Positions 8,743 through 17,353 of a stretch of 64,000 bases of DNA are shown here, one piece after another. Made by a program: the position numbers and the translations under genes. Position 1 is the first letter of the stretch; each line of letters begins with the position of its first letter. The notes under the pieces were generated by a model, which worked only from the letters and a program-made list of their open reading frames with translations, did not search any database and was not told where the DNA came from. Origin of the DNA: JAWSUT01 sp033549345 (GTDB lineage: Bacteria > Bacillota > Dethiobacteria > Dethiobacterales > Dethiobacteraceae); NCBI GenBank assembly GCA_033549345.1, contig JAWSUT010000012.1, positions 19,257-83,256 of the forward strand, written 5' to 3'.

Positions 8743-9942
8743 TTGCATATTGAACGCCGTCTTAAGCATACACGCCGTTGGTTTTGGGTTATCACTACTT
8801 TCATTATTGTACTGGCCATGCTATTACTCTTTTACTACAGGGATTACTATAAGGCAGAACCAAATGGTATCCCTGTGCCAATAGACCAATCTCTGGCAGC
8901 TAAACGTCTGCCGGGTAAAGATGCCATTAAAGTTGCCATTGCCGTTTCACAAAACATTTATCCCGCCACATTTGCCGATAATAAGCCGGGTGCCGTAATT
9001 CTTGTTCCTAAAGACGATTGGATGGCCGCCGTACTCGCTACGGAAATTATTCATTTCCCGATTAACGCACCGATTTTATACATAGATAATAATAACATCC
9101 CCCGAGAAACGCTTGATGAGATAAAAAGGCTTGACCCGGAGGGACTCTTTCTCGATGGAAATATTAAAGTGATTTTACTTACAGAACCGGACGGTTCAAT
9201 CGAACGACAGCTAAAGGAAGAAAAATTAAAATTCAGAGTTCTGTCTGCCGAAACTCCGGAAAAATTGGCGTCTCTTTTGGATGACTATAAGGCAATGTTC
9301 CATGTCGATCATGATGATGAAGTCATTATCATGCCCAAGGATCCTACATACGCAGTCATTGCCACTAGTTGGGTAGCCCATATGGGACATTCCCTCTTCT
9401 ATGTGGGAGATGACGGACTGTCCGCGTCACTGCGAAATTCATTGGCAAAAAGGCCGCAGGACGCATTTATCTATGTGTTGGGGGATGAGAAAACAATACC
9501 ACCGGAGGTAACGGAAGAACTGGCCGTTTACGGCCATGTGCAACGAATTCCCGGAGGGGACCCGTTTGAAATGTCAACGGGGTTTGCAGCCTATCTGGAT
9601 TTCGGCCCGAATTTCGGTTGGTGGATTCGCAGAACAACAAGGCAGTTTGGCTGGGCAGTGGGAGAGGCCGGGCATAACTTTACTTTTATCAATCCTGATT
9701 TTCCTTTATATGTACCACCAGCTGCCGCTCTGTCCCATAAGGGGAAGCACGGGCCCATACTGCTTGTCAATCAGGATACTGTTACAGCGTCTGTTAGCAG
9801 GTATCTTCGTTCTGTTCAACCCACTTTTCTTTCATCACAGGAGCAGCTTTTTAATCACGGCTGGATTATTGGAGACAACAATGCCATTAGCTCTTCAGTA
9901 CAAGCCGAAGTTGATCGTTTGCTGCAGGTAAAATTAAGATGA
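8743..9942 (+). CDS. Membrane-anchored CWB2-like ectodomain protein
   Basis: A TTG start at 8743 behind GGGAGGG gives 399 residues. One N-terminal membrane anchor (about residues 12-32) is followed by a large outside domain. Its repeating units (AVILVPKDDWMAAVLATEII, YAVIATSWVAHMGHSLFYVG, GPILLVNQDTVTASVSRYL) share the strand-loop-helix plan of the preceding protein's ectodomain. A second shared feature is a PGGDPFEMSTGFAAYLDFG segment that parallels the upstream protein's IGRKNLVEHAVSFARYFD. The two proteins are probably distant paralogues, with this one lacking the polytopic C-terminus. It lies 12 bp after its neighbour. It may form an envelope complex with it (inference). Confidence 0.78.
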   Translation: MHIERRLKHTRRWFWVITTFIIVLAMLLLFYYRDYYKAEPNGIPVPIDQSLAAKRLPGKDAIKVAIAVSQNIYPATFADNKPGAVILVPKDDWMAAVLATEIIHFPINAPILYIDNNNIPRETLDEIKRLDPEGLFLDGNIKVILLTEPDGSIERQLKEEKLKFRVLSAETPEKLASLLDDYKAMFHVDHDDEVIIMPKDPTYAVIATSWVAHMGHSLFYVGDDGLSASLRNSLAKRPQDAFIYVLGDEKTIPPEVTEELAVYGHVQRIPGGDPFEMSTGFAAYLDFGPNFGWWIRRTTRQFGWAVGEAGHNFTFINPDFPLYVPPAAALSHKGKHGPILLVNQDTVTASVSRYLRSVQPTFLSSQEQLFNHGWIIGDNNAISSSVQAEVDRLLQVKLR

Positions 9943-9954
9943 CGGGAGATTACT

Positions 9955-10422
9955 ATGAAGAAAACCGTATGTATTTTTTCAGACTACAGTCAGGCAAAAG
10001 ATATTAGCGACCAGCTGCTTAATCATGATATAGCAGACTTTACACTTGCCGAACTTAGTGCAGATTACGAGCAGCAGATTCGTCAGGTAATATTCGTCAG
10101 CCATCACGAAGCTGTGTATACGCTTTTCGGAGCAGTGGTCGGAGCAATATTATTCGGCACTCTCTTTTACTGGGCCGTCCAGAATCATAGTTTTGGTTAT
10201 CTGTATGCTCGTTTACTTGCAGGTACAATTCGTGCTGCAGTGTTTACAGGTGCAGGGCTGGGTATTGCAATAGGTGGCCTCTTGTCTGGGGTTTACTCTT
10301 TATCCATGCCGCTCCCCCAAAATTTTACCGGTAACTACTTAATGATTCTCTACACTGATGGGCTGGAACAATTTCATAACGCCAGGGAAATTCTAAGAGA
10401 CGGGAATGCATTGTTTTTGTAA
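9955..10422 (+). CDS. Small glycine-rich two-helix membrane protein
   Basis: 155 residues. The N-terminal ~55 residues (CIFSDYSQAKDISDQLL) look like a small alpha/beta domain of the kind found in general-stress membrane proteins. Two long Gly/Ala-rich helices follow (FGAVVGAILFGTLFYWAV and GAGLGIAIGGLLSGVY), and then a C-terminal strand-helix segment (YLMILYTDGLEQFHNAREIL). The helices carry glycine-zipper spacing. It is the third gene of the envelope operon, 12 bp after the second, and is followed by an AT-rich terminator. The family is not certain. Confidence 0.75.
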   Translation: MKKTVCIFSDYSQAKDISDQLLNHDIADFTLAELSADYEQQIRQVIFVSHHEAVYTLFGAVVGAILFGTLFYWAVQNHSFGYLYARLLAGTIRAAVFTGAGLGIAIGGLLSGVYSLSMPLPQNFTGNYLMILYTDGLEQFHNAREILRDGNALFL

Positions 10423-10461
10423 GTTGTTAGAAAATAACATTCATGTTAGGAACATTGTAAT

Positions 10462-10486
10462 TAACAAAAATAATTGTTATTTTTTT
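10462..10486 (+). terminator. AT-rich terminator of the envelope operon
   Basis: TAACAA-N6-TTGTTA followed by seven T residues. The stem is weak in GC but the shape is correct. Confidence 0.65.
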
Positions 10487-10500
10487 AAACAAACACTGCA

Positions 10501-10545
10501 ACTGTGGGACAAGAGGCCGTAGTTCAAATCCTGTTACACCGACCA
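10501..10545 (+). pseudogene. 3' half of a tRNA-Pro (remnant)
   Basis: The sequence from an anticodon-loop-like TGTGGGAC through AGGCCGTAG, TTCAAATCC and CTGTTACACCGACCA matches the 3' half of bacterial tRNA-Pro, including the encoded CCA. One G appears to be missing before the T loop. No D-arm or acceptor 5' strand (expected near CGGTGTA) exists upstream. A terminator hairpin follows, as expected behind a real tRNA gene. It is a non-functional remnant, possibly an attachment-site scar. Confidence 0.75.
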
Positions 10546-10566
10546 TTAAAAAGTCTTTAATAAATG

Positions 10567-10604
10567 GATTTCTGTCTACATGTGTAGAGAAGAAATCTTT
10601 TTTT
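10567..10604 (+). terminator. Terminator behind the tRNA remnant
   Basis: GATTTCT...AGAAATC outer stem with an inner TCTAC/GTAGA stem, followed by seven T. Confidence 0.85.
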
Positions 10605-10660
10605 CTTTGTATTTATTACAGTCACAATCTTACTGCAAAAGTAGTGACCCCCGCCGGAAT

Positions 10661-10690
10661 AGTTCCAAGCAATCCGGTTATTGCGGAACT
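10661..10690 (+). other. Hairpin in the untranslated stretch 10605-10763
   Basis: AGTTCC-AA-GCAAT-N6-ATTGC-GGAACT is a perfect two-segment stem with a two-base bulge and no T-run. It lies ~75 bp before the small ORF. Its role is unknown and nothing else is recognised in 10605-10763. Confidence 0.5.
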
Positions 10691-10763
10691 CCCTTACGAG
10701 AATCTGTAGCCGAACCACCACAAGGCAGTTATCTGGAACTTGTATAGCCAAGTGGAGGGTAAC

Positions 10764-10910
10764 TTGCGGAATACTATAAGAATAATGATAGCTTTGCTCG
10801 TGATTTGTATTTTGGTTACTGCGGCTTATGTCATAAAAACATATTATTTTGATATAGGTCGAAGAGCAGAAGTCCTAAACGAAGATTTGTTTATGCCTAA
10901 TAATATCTAA
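10764..10910 (+). CDS. 48-residue single-pass membrane protein
   Basis: TTG at 10764 follows TGGAGGG by 5 bp. The product begins MRNTIRIMIALLVICILVT: a basic start, one hydrophobic helix (about residues 6-24) and a polar tail ending in FMPNNI. The ORF ends one base before a structured leader that precedes the CheB-CheR gene, so it could be co-transcribed. I know no family for it. Confidence 0.55.
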   Translation: MRNTIRIMIALLVICILVTAAYVIKTYYFDIGRRAEVLNEDLFMPNNI

Positions 10911-11011
10911 ACAGCACTTTAATAGTGTGAGGATAGTGCTGTCAGGGTTAGCTGACAGAATAGAGGACAAATGCAGAAAATGTAGAACCTACAACAAAAG
11001 CAGCGTGCTGT
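10911..11011 (+). promoter_or_regulatory. Structured leader RNA candidate upstream of cheB-cheR fusion
   Basis: ACAGCAC (10911-10917) has two perfect partners: GTGCTGT at 10936-10942 and GTGCTGT at 11005-11011, the latter just before the ribosome site. CTGTCAG/CTGACAG (10939-10958) and TGTAG/CTACA (10981-10993) form hairpins, and the first overlaps the proximal GTGCTGT. The alternatives are mutually exclusive, as in attenuators or riboswitches. It matches no riboswitch consensus I know. Confidence 0.5.
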
Positions 11012-11032
11012 TTAAGGGATGGAGGAGCTTAG

Positions 11033-13759
11033 ATGACTGAAAAAGGACATCAGGGCCTAAAAGAAAAACTAAAGTTTAAAAAGAGTGTTGTTAAAAGGGA
11101 TATATTAAGGACGCAATTTCCTATCATTGGCATTGGTGCTTCCGCCGGGGGGTTGGACGCTCTGGAGGTTTTCCTGCGAAATGTTCCCGAAAAAACCGAC
11201 ATGGCCTTTATCATTGTCCAGCATATGGATCCGACGCGCAAAGGTATGCTGGTGGAATTGCTCCAGCGTGCTACGACAATGGATGTTTACGAGGTAGAAG
11301 AGCGGACTGCCGTAAAACAGGGCTGCGTTTATGTGATCCCGCCCAATCGGGACATGTCCATCCTGCACGGAGTATTGCATCTGTTTGAGCATCATAGGCC
11401 CCGTGGCCTTCGCATGCCCATTGATTTCTTTTTCCGGTCACTGGCCGATGATCAACGTGAGAACAGTGTAGGTGTCGTACTCTCCGGTATGGGTACCGAT
11501 GGTACGCTGGGGCTTAGGGCTATTAAAGAAAAAGGCGGAGTAGTCTTTGTCCAGGAACCGGCTTCCGCTAAATTTGACGGTATGCCTACCAGCGCTGTTG
11601 ATGCAGGATTGGCAGATGTTGTGGCTCCGGTGGAGATGTTGCCGGCAAAAGTAGCAGCATATATCAAGCAGAAGCCCCATATTGACACGCCTGGGTCTGA
11701 ACTTTCGGAGAACGTTCATAGCGCTTTTGATAAAATTGTAATTTTACTCCGCTCACAAACGGGACATGATTTTTCCTCGTATAAGAAGACCACCGTCTAC
11801 CGCCGAATTGAGCGGCGCATGGGCGTACATCAAATTGAAAAGATTTCCGTATACATTCGTTTCCTACAGGAGAATCCTCAGGAGCTTGAGCTGCTGTTCA
11901 AGGAGTTATTGATTGGTGTGACCGGTTTTTTCCGCGATCCAGAAGAGTGGGAGCGGTTAAGGATACAGGTTATCCCGGAGCTCTTGGGTAAACGGGTACC
12001 GAGTCAGGCGTTGCGGGCCTGGATCCCTGCGTGCTCTACAGGGGAGGAAGCCTATTCTTTAGCCATTGTTTTTAAAGAGGCTTTGTCGCAGATGAAGCCT
12101 GCCCAAAACCATAAACTCCAGATTTTTGCCACTGATTTGGATAACGACGCCATCGACAAAGCACGGGAGGCGATTTACCCCGCCAACATTGCCGCGGATG
12201 TGCCGCCGGAATACATACAGAAATACTTTAATGAAGTAGATCAGGGTTATCAGGTTAAAAAGTCTGTACGGGAGATGGTCATCTTTGCACAACAGAACAT
12301 TATTATGGATCCGCCATTTACTAAAATAGATATCTTATGTTGTCGAAATCTACTGATTTACCTGACACAGGAGATGCAGAAAAAGCTCTTGCCGCTATTT
12401 CACTACAGCCTAAATACAGATGGTTTTCTTTTTCTGGGCAATGCAGAATCCGTTGGAAATTTCACCGAGAACTTAGAGCCGCTGGAGACCAAATCGCGTC
12501 TTTACCGTCGGCGTGAGTTATCTCCTCTGCCGTTGGAGTCGGAAGGCTTCCCGTCATCATTTGTTCCCGCCCGCCGTGTTGTTCTCTATCCGACCAAACC
12601 CGTCCACAACTACCAGCTGCTGGTTGATCAACTGGTTCTGCAGCATTTCTCACCGCCAACTGTGTTGGTCAATGAAAAAGGAGATATTCTTTATATCACC
12701 GGCCGTACGGGAAAATATTTGGAACCGGCGGCAGGTAAGGCGAACTGGAACATCTTTGCCATGGCCCGTACAGGACTGCGCTACGAGCTGAGTGAAACCT
12801 TTCGCAAGGCGCTCCTACAACAGGAAACGATTACTTTCCGAAACGCTGTTTTGAAAAACAATGACAGTCCACAATCAGTGGATATTACTGTCCAGCCACT
12901 GAAAGAGCCCGAGGTGCTGCGTGGATTGGTTCTGATCGTATTCTCAGACGTACCAACCCCCCCTGTCACAAAAACGCCGGGCAGAAATAAACCTGTATCT
13001 GCCCAGCGGGTAGAGGAGCTGGAGCGGGAACTGGAGCAAACCCGTCAAGAGCTCCTGGTTACCCGTACAGAGATGCAGGCGTCTCAGGAAGATATTAAAT
13101 CCTACAGCGAGGAACTGCAGTCCACAAACGAAGAATTGCAGTCCACCAATGAGGAGCTAACTACATCCAAGGAAGAATTGCAGTCACTTAATGAGGAACT
13201 GCAGACGGTCAATCATGAACTGCAAGCTAAGGTAGACGAACTGTCCCTGGCAAATAACGATATGCAAAACCTGTTTAACAGTACAAAGATTCCCACCTTG
13301 TTTCTGGATAGCACGTTGTCGATACGGCGGTTCACCAATCAGATGTCTCAGATTAGCAAATTAATCCCAAGCGACGTGGGACGGCCAATTACCGATATTG
13401 CCTCGGACCTTATATATCCGCAAATGGCTGAGGACGTTAAAGAAGTTCTCCAGACGCTAACCAGGGTGGAGAAACAGGTCACTACGACTGATGGGTGCTG
13501 GTTCCATGTCCGCATTCTTCCCTACCGCACGTTAGAAGACAAAATTGACGGTGTGGTGGTTACTTTTGTGGATATCAGCAATTCCAAGGCGTTAGAAGCA
13601 GCACTGCGGGAAGCACAGGCTGCATTGGAAGAGCGAGTGGCGATGCAAGACAGTGAGTTGTTAAGAGTTGAGGGTATGCTGCAGGATGAAATTAAGCGTG
13701 GCCACAGGGAAGTTGGAGCAGGAAAAGCTTTGCAGAAAGATAAAAAATCGAAAGAATAG
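11033..13759 (+). CDS. CheB-CheR-PAS fusion chemosensory protein
   Basis: A 908-residue fusion. The CheB methylesterase domain (~25-215) shows the catalytic Ser in GIGASAGGLDAL, His in VQHMDP (~64) and Asp in LSGMGTDGTLG (~156). The CheR methyltransferase domain (~230-495) shows the SAM site ACSTGEEAYS (~336) and CCRNLLIYL. A long coiled coil of repeated ELQSTNEEL units (~690-750) and a PAS domain (~755-870) follow. There is no receiver, kinase or GGDEF domain after the PAS. Such fusions reset methylation of chemoreceptor-type arrays or work in other PAS-based pathways. The downstream PAS-kinase-receiver gene is a plausible partner. Start ATG follows GGATGGAGG. Confidence 0.93.
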   Translation: MTEKGHQGLKEKLKFKKSVVKRDILRTQFPIIGIGASAGGLDALEVFLRNVPEKTDMAFIIVQHMDPTRKGMLVELLQRATTMDVYEVEERTAVKQGCVYVIPPNRDMSILHGVLHLFEHHRPRGLRMPIDFFFRSLADDQRENSVGVVLSGMGTDGTLGLRAIKEKGGVVFVQEPASAKFDGMPTSAVDAGLADVVAPVEMLPAKVAAYIKQKPHIDTPGSELSENVHSAFDKIVILLRSQTGHDFSSYKKTTVYRRIERRMGVHQIEKISVYIRFLQENPQELELLFKELLIGVTGFFRDPEEWERLRIQVIPELLGKRVPSQALRAWIPACSTGEEAYSLAIVFKEALSQMKPAQNHKLQIFATDLDNDAIDKAREAIYPANIAADVPPEYIQKYFNEVDQGYQVKKSVREMVIFAQQNIIMDPPFTKIDILCCRNLLIYLTQEMQKKLLPLFHYSLNTDGFLFLGNAESVGNFTENLEPLETKSRLYRRRELSPLPLESEGFPSSFVPARRVVLYPTKPVHNYQLLVDQLVLQHFSPPTVLVNEKGDILYITGRTGKYLEPAAGKANWNIFAMARTGLRYELSETFRKALLQQETITFRNAVLKNNDSPQSVDITVQPLKEPEVLRGLVLIVFSDVPTPPVTKTPGRNKPVSAQRVEELERELEQTRQELLVTRTEMQASQEDIKSYSEELQSTNEELQSTNEELTTSKEELQSLNEELQTVNHELQAKVDELSLANNDMQNLFNSTKIPTLFLDSTLSIRRFTNQMSQISKLIPSDVGRPITDIASDLIYPQMAEDVKEVLQTLTRVEKQVTTTDGCWFHVRILPYRTLEDKIDGVVVTFVDISNSKALEAALREAQAALEERVAMQDSELLRVEGMLQDEIKRGHREVGAGKALQKDKKSKE

Positions 13760-13789
13760 GCTGGAATTAAATACAGAAGGCCGATAAGC

Positions 13790-13812
13790 AGGACCCCATA
13801 AATCGGGGTCCT
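13790..13812 (+). terminator. Terminator-like hairpin after the CheB-CheR gene
   Basis: AGGACCCC/GGGGTCCT with a 7-nt loop. Only a short broken T-run follows, so termination may be partial. Confidence 0.65.
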
Positions 13813-13902
13813 TTGCATTTTGCTCTTTAAAATGGGAGCCATGAATAGTGAGTACCTGTTTTATTGATAATAAAGTATAGCCCGTAACGAGGGAGTGAAA
13901 CA

Positions 13903-14883
13903 ATGACTCCACTATCTATATTTAAAAGAGCCAGAGGTGGAAAAGAGCAAATTGATATTCAAGAGGCATTTAATATCTTTAATCTATTAAGGGCCAGGTA
14001 TGTTAGCTCGCATACTGTGCAATTATTTAAAAACTTTGTTCATGATCGTGAATGGGACATCTTGTTGGACAGGTTTCTAAACCATTTTGGCAATCAAATA
14101 GCTGCGTTGGAAAAAGAGGCAAAAAAATTTAGCATAATTGTACCCATAAAGCCTCCCCTGGACATAAAAATTGCAACCAGCTTAAATGAGATTACGGACG
14201 AATATATTTATAAAAAAGCATATCACGATTTTATTGCAGAGCTCATGTCACTCATTCACGCCGTGCGCACAAGCAGTACGAATGACAACTTGAGAAATAT
14301 GATTATTCAGGATCTGAAAACTCATCTTAAGGATTTGGAAGCGCTCTATAAATTCGGTAAATTGAAGGGTTGGGAAGATAATTTTCCTATTTATAAAACT
14401 TCATTACCTCATGAAAGAGAGCAGCTTTCCACCGTTGAAGCGTTTCATATCCTGGATCATATTAACCTGAGATATGAACAAATTGAACTTGCGCAATTGT
14501 TTCTTAACTTTGCCCATGATACAGAATTTAAAGCAATTCTCCAACACGGACTTTATCTTATGAACAAGCAGGTCAGCCATCTTGAACAGTTGGCACTAAA
14601 GTATCATATTATGCTGCCAAACAGGCCGGCGCCGCCGGTTATGGTTCCAATCGACCCGGAAACAATAAAGGATAAATTTATGTATAATAATCTTTTAGGT
14701 TGGGTTTTAAATGCATTGGACACGCATGTCAGAGCCGCCATTGAGACAATCAGGAACGACTCACTGCGTAACTTATGGCGCGACCTCTTTACTGATGAGC
14801 TAGAATACTATGATAAATATCTTAAATACGGGAAAATGAAAGGGTGGACCAGAATCGTTCCAATTTACGGTGAACCTGTATAA
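13903..14883 (+). CDS. DUF3231 family protein, copy 1
   Basis: 326 residues and all helical in appearance. Two tandem ~165-residue halves each open with an EAFNI/EAFHILD motif, a run ending in NFVHD/NFAHD, a PP-containing linker (VPIKPP, LPNRPAPP) and a final KYGKMKGW/KFGKLKGW. This is the two-bundle organisation of DUF3231 proteins, which are thought to be ferritin/coat-F-like helical bundles. No conserved metal-ligand set (E...EXXH) is obvious. It is the first of three paralogues in 7 kb. Function unknown. ATG follows GAGGGAG. Confidence 0.85.
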   Translation: MTPLSIFKRARGGKEQIDIQEAFNIFNLLRARYVSSHTVQLFKNFVHDREWDILLDRFLNHFGNQIAALEKEAKKFSIIVPIKPPLDIKIATSLNEITDEYIYKKAYHDFIAELMSLIHAVRTSSTNDNLRNMIIQDLKTHLKDLEALYKFGKLKGWEDNFPIYKTSLPHEREQLSTVEAFHILDHINLRYEQIELAQLFLNFAHDTEFKAILQHGLYLMNKQVSHLEQLALKYHIMLPNRPAPPVMVPIDPETIKDKFMYNNLLGWVLNALDTHVRAAIETIRNDSLRNLWRDLFTDELEYYDKYLKYGKMKGWTRIVPIYGEPV

Positions 14884-14928
14884 TAAAACGTACCGTTGCC
14901 GTACCGGTTACCCTCTAATAATTGCGCC

Positions 14929-14958
14929 AAACAGCCTCATGAAAAGATGAGGCTGTTT
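14929..14958 (+). terminator. Terminator after DUF3231 copy 1
   Basis: Perfect 12-bp stem AAACAGCCTCAT/ATGAGGCTGTTT with a 6-nt loop. The T-run is limited to the stem end. Confidence 0.75.
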
Positions 14959-15130
14959 GCATGTTAGCATTATTTACATAATACTGCACCAAATAGAGGT
15001 AATTGTGGATAAAAGTTGAATATGTCGATAACAGGTTTATGCTCGGGTGGTTACAGATGGTCGGTTACAGCGGCTGTCACTGAGGATGTACCGGTGTCAT
15101 TTCAAACGAAATACCCGGAGGTGTTAATCC

Positions 15131-17242
15131 ATGAAAAACGGTAAAAAGTCGGTAAGTGACATGCGCCGACGAGCCGAAGACCGTCTGAGTGAAAAGAAGA
15201 AGCATATCGCCATTCCTCATACCCAGTCAGATATGCAGCGCCTAATTCACGAACTTGAGGTGCACCAAATTGAGCTGGAGATGCAAAACGATGAGCTGCG
15301 GCACTCACGGGCCGAGTTGGATATGAGCCTTGAGCGATACGCCAACCTCTACGACTTTGCACCTGTTGGTTATTTCACACTGGCGCACAGCGGAAATATC
15401 CAACAAGTCAATTTAACAGGGTCACGTTTGTTGGGAAAAGAGCGTACTGCGATTCTGTTCCAGCCTTTTGAGCAATTTATTTCTCCTAGTTCCCGTTCCG
15501 CTTTCAAAACGTTTCTTGAAGATACTCTTAGGAGTCAACCCAAGGCTTCCTGTGAGGTCAAACTCCAGAGTGTGCAAAGCGAAACATGCTATGTACATAT
15601 TGAGGGTAGAGTCTCAGAGAACGGGCAAGAGTGTCACATCGCTGTTTTTGACATTACCGTGCGCAGACACCTTGAACAAGAGCTGCGGCTGCTTAATGAG
15701 AACCTCACAAAAACGCTAAAAGAAAGAACGCAGGAAATTATAGAGAATGAGGAACGCTTTAGCGTTGTTTTTAAGTCTAACCCGATGGCCATGTGCCTTG
15801 TTTCAGTTGCAGATCAGGTGTTTGTCGATGTGAACGAAAGTTGGAAGACCTTACTTGGCTATTCACGAAAAGAAGTGATCGGGCAAAGTGTGGCCGGGTT
15901 TAATATGCTCGAGAACCCGGACATGGCGGCGATATTGATTGAACTTAAACGAAGATCTGGAGTTTTAACCCGGGAAGCATTACTAAAAACTAAATCAACT
16001 GACGAAAAAACTGTACTCGTTTCGATACAGATGATTGAGCTGCAAAGGGACCCGTATTTTCTCCTCGTCTTAGATGATATAACACAATTCCAGAGTATGC
16101 AAAACGAAATGGCGCGTCATGAGCGCTTGGAATCACTGGGACTGTTGGCCGGGGGTATTGCCCATGACTTTAACAATATCCTGGCAATCATTTTAGGCTA
16201 CCTGTCACTTGCCAAAAACTATACAAATCCTAAAGAGGCAATTTACTCAAAAATCATCGAAGCAGAAAAGGCCTCCCGGCAGGCAATAGGCCTGACAAAA
16301 CAATTATTAACTTTTTCATCAGGAGGAGCACCGGTTAAGAAAGCGGCATCCATCGAAGAGCTTATTGAAGAAACAGTGTTGTTTGCCATGCACGGTGCCA
16401 GTAGTTGTTGTGAATTTAACTTCACGGATCACCTGATGCCGGCAGAGATTGACCGCGACCAAATTTGTCAGGTCATCAACAACTTAATTATCAATGCATT
16501 ACAAGCAATGCCCCAAGGCGGGTTAATCAGGGTGTTCGCAGAAAATGTCACCGTTGATCAAGCGTCTGGGTTGCCGCTTAAGGCAGGACTCTATGTGAAG
16601 ATATCCGTACAGGATTCTGGACAAGGTATTGCCGAGGCAGTAATCAAGAACATTTTTGACCCCTACTTTACAACGAAGTCCACCGGCACGGGGCTGGGCC
16701 TGACGACCAGCTATTCCATCGTGAGGCAGCATGATGGCCATATGACAGTTGACTCTCAAATAGGGGTAGGGACAACATTTGCGGTCTATTTGCCTGCATC
16801 TAACGCTGCTGTTGAAAATAAAGAACACATTAGCCACGATGTTAAAACCGGTAAAGGAAAAATCCTTGTTATGGATGATGAAAACGGGATACGAAGATTA
16901 GCCGGAGAGATGTTAAATGTACTTGGCTATGAATCATATTTTGCCAAAGACGGGCTTGAAGCTATTGAACTTTATAAGCATGAATATGACTTGGGTAAAC
17001 CATTTGATGTGGTCATTTTAGACCTGACAGTCCGGGGTTCAATGGGCGGGAAGGAAACAATCCAAAGGCTTATCAAGATTGACCCGGCTGTACAGGCTAT
17101 CGTCTCCAGTGGGTATTCTGAAGATGCCATTTTAGCCAAATATGCAATGTTTGGCTTTAAGGGTGCCGTGGCCAAACCGTACCAATTGGAAGAACTGGCG
17201 GATGTATTGGCCAGCGTAATTTCAGAGAAGGTAAAAAGCTGA
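15131..17242 (+). CDS. PAS-PAS hybrid histidine kinase with C-terminal receiver
   Basis: 703 residues without membrane helices, so cytoplasmic. A coiled-coil start (HELEVHQIELEMQNDEL) leads into PAS 1 (~70-180) and PAS 2 (~205-320). The H-box is GGIAHDFNNILAI (~345). The HATPase_c domain shows NLIINALQAMPQGG, DSGQGI and GTGLGLTTSYSIV. The receiver (~575-695) has acidic DDE, phosphoacceptor Asp in VVILDLTVRG and the conserved Lys in VAKPYQLEEL. It lies between two DUF3231 paralogues and after the CheB-CheR-PAS gene. It may signal within the same pathway (inference). A strong terminator follows. Confidence 0.93.
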   Translation: MKNGKKSVSDMRRRAEDRLSEKKKHIAIPHTQSDMQRLIHELEVHQIELEMQNDELRHSRAELDMSLERYANLYDFAPVGYFTLAHSGNIQQVNLTGSRLLGKERTAILFQPFEQFISPSSRSAFKTFLEDTLRSQPKASCEVKLQSVQSETCYVHIEGRVSENGQECHIAVFDITVRRHLEQELRLLNENLTKTLKERTQEIIENEERFSVVFKSNPMAMCLVSVADQVFVDVNESWKTLLGYSRKEVIGQSVAGFNMLENPDMAAILIELKRRSGVLTREALLKTKSTDEKTVLVSIQMIELQRDPYFLLVLDDITQFQSMQNEMARHERLESLGLLAGGIAHDFNNILAIILGYLSLAKNYTNPKEAIYSKIIEAEKASRQAIGLTKQLLTFSSGGAPVKKAASIEELIEETVLFAMHGASSCCEFNFTDHLMPAEIDRDQICQVINNLIINALQAMPQGGLIRVFAENVTVDQASGLPLKAGLYVKISVQDSGQGIAEAVIKNIFDPYFTTKSTGTGLGLTTSYSIVRQHDGHMTVDSQIGVGTTFAVYLPASNAAVENKEHISHDVKTGKGKILVMDDENGIRRLAGEMLNVLGYESYFAKDGLEAIELYKHEYDLGKPFDVVILDLTVRGSMGGKETIQRLIKIDPAVQAIVSSGYSEDAILAKYAMFGFKGAVAKPYQLEELADVLASVISEKVKS

Positions 17243-17243
17243 T

Positions 17244-17266
17244 GTGCCATGTAATGGCACTTTTTT
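17244..17266 (+). terminator. Terminator of the hybrid kinase
   Basis: GTGCCAT-GTA-ATGGCAC followed by six T; the stem is perfect. Confidence 0.9.
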
Positions 17267-17353
17267 ATTGAATAAAAAGATGATTAAAATATTCAGCAAT
17301 AGGCAAATAATAATCATAAGGTTCGTTATAGCGGAAAGGATGGTGATTCTCCT

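Noticed and set aside
10911..11011. Known c-di-GMP riboswitch before a signalling gene.
   Set aside because: None of the conserved c-di-GMP-I or II core bases is present.
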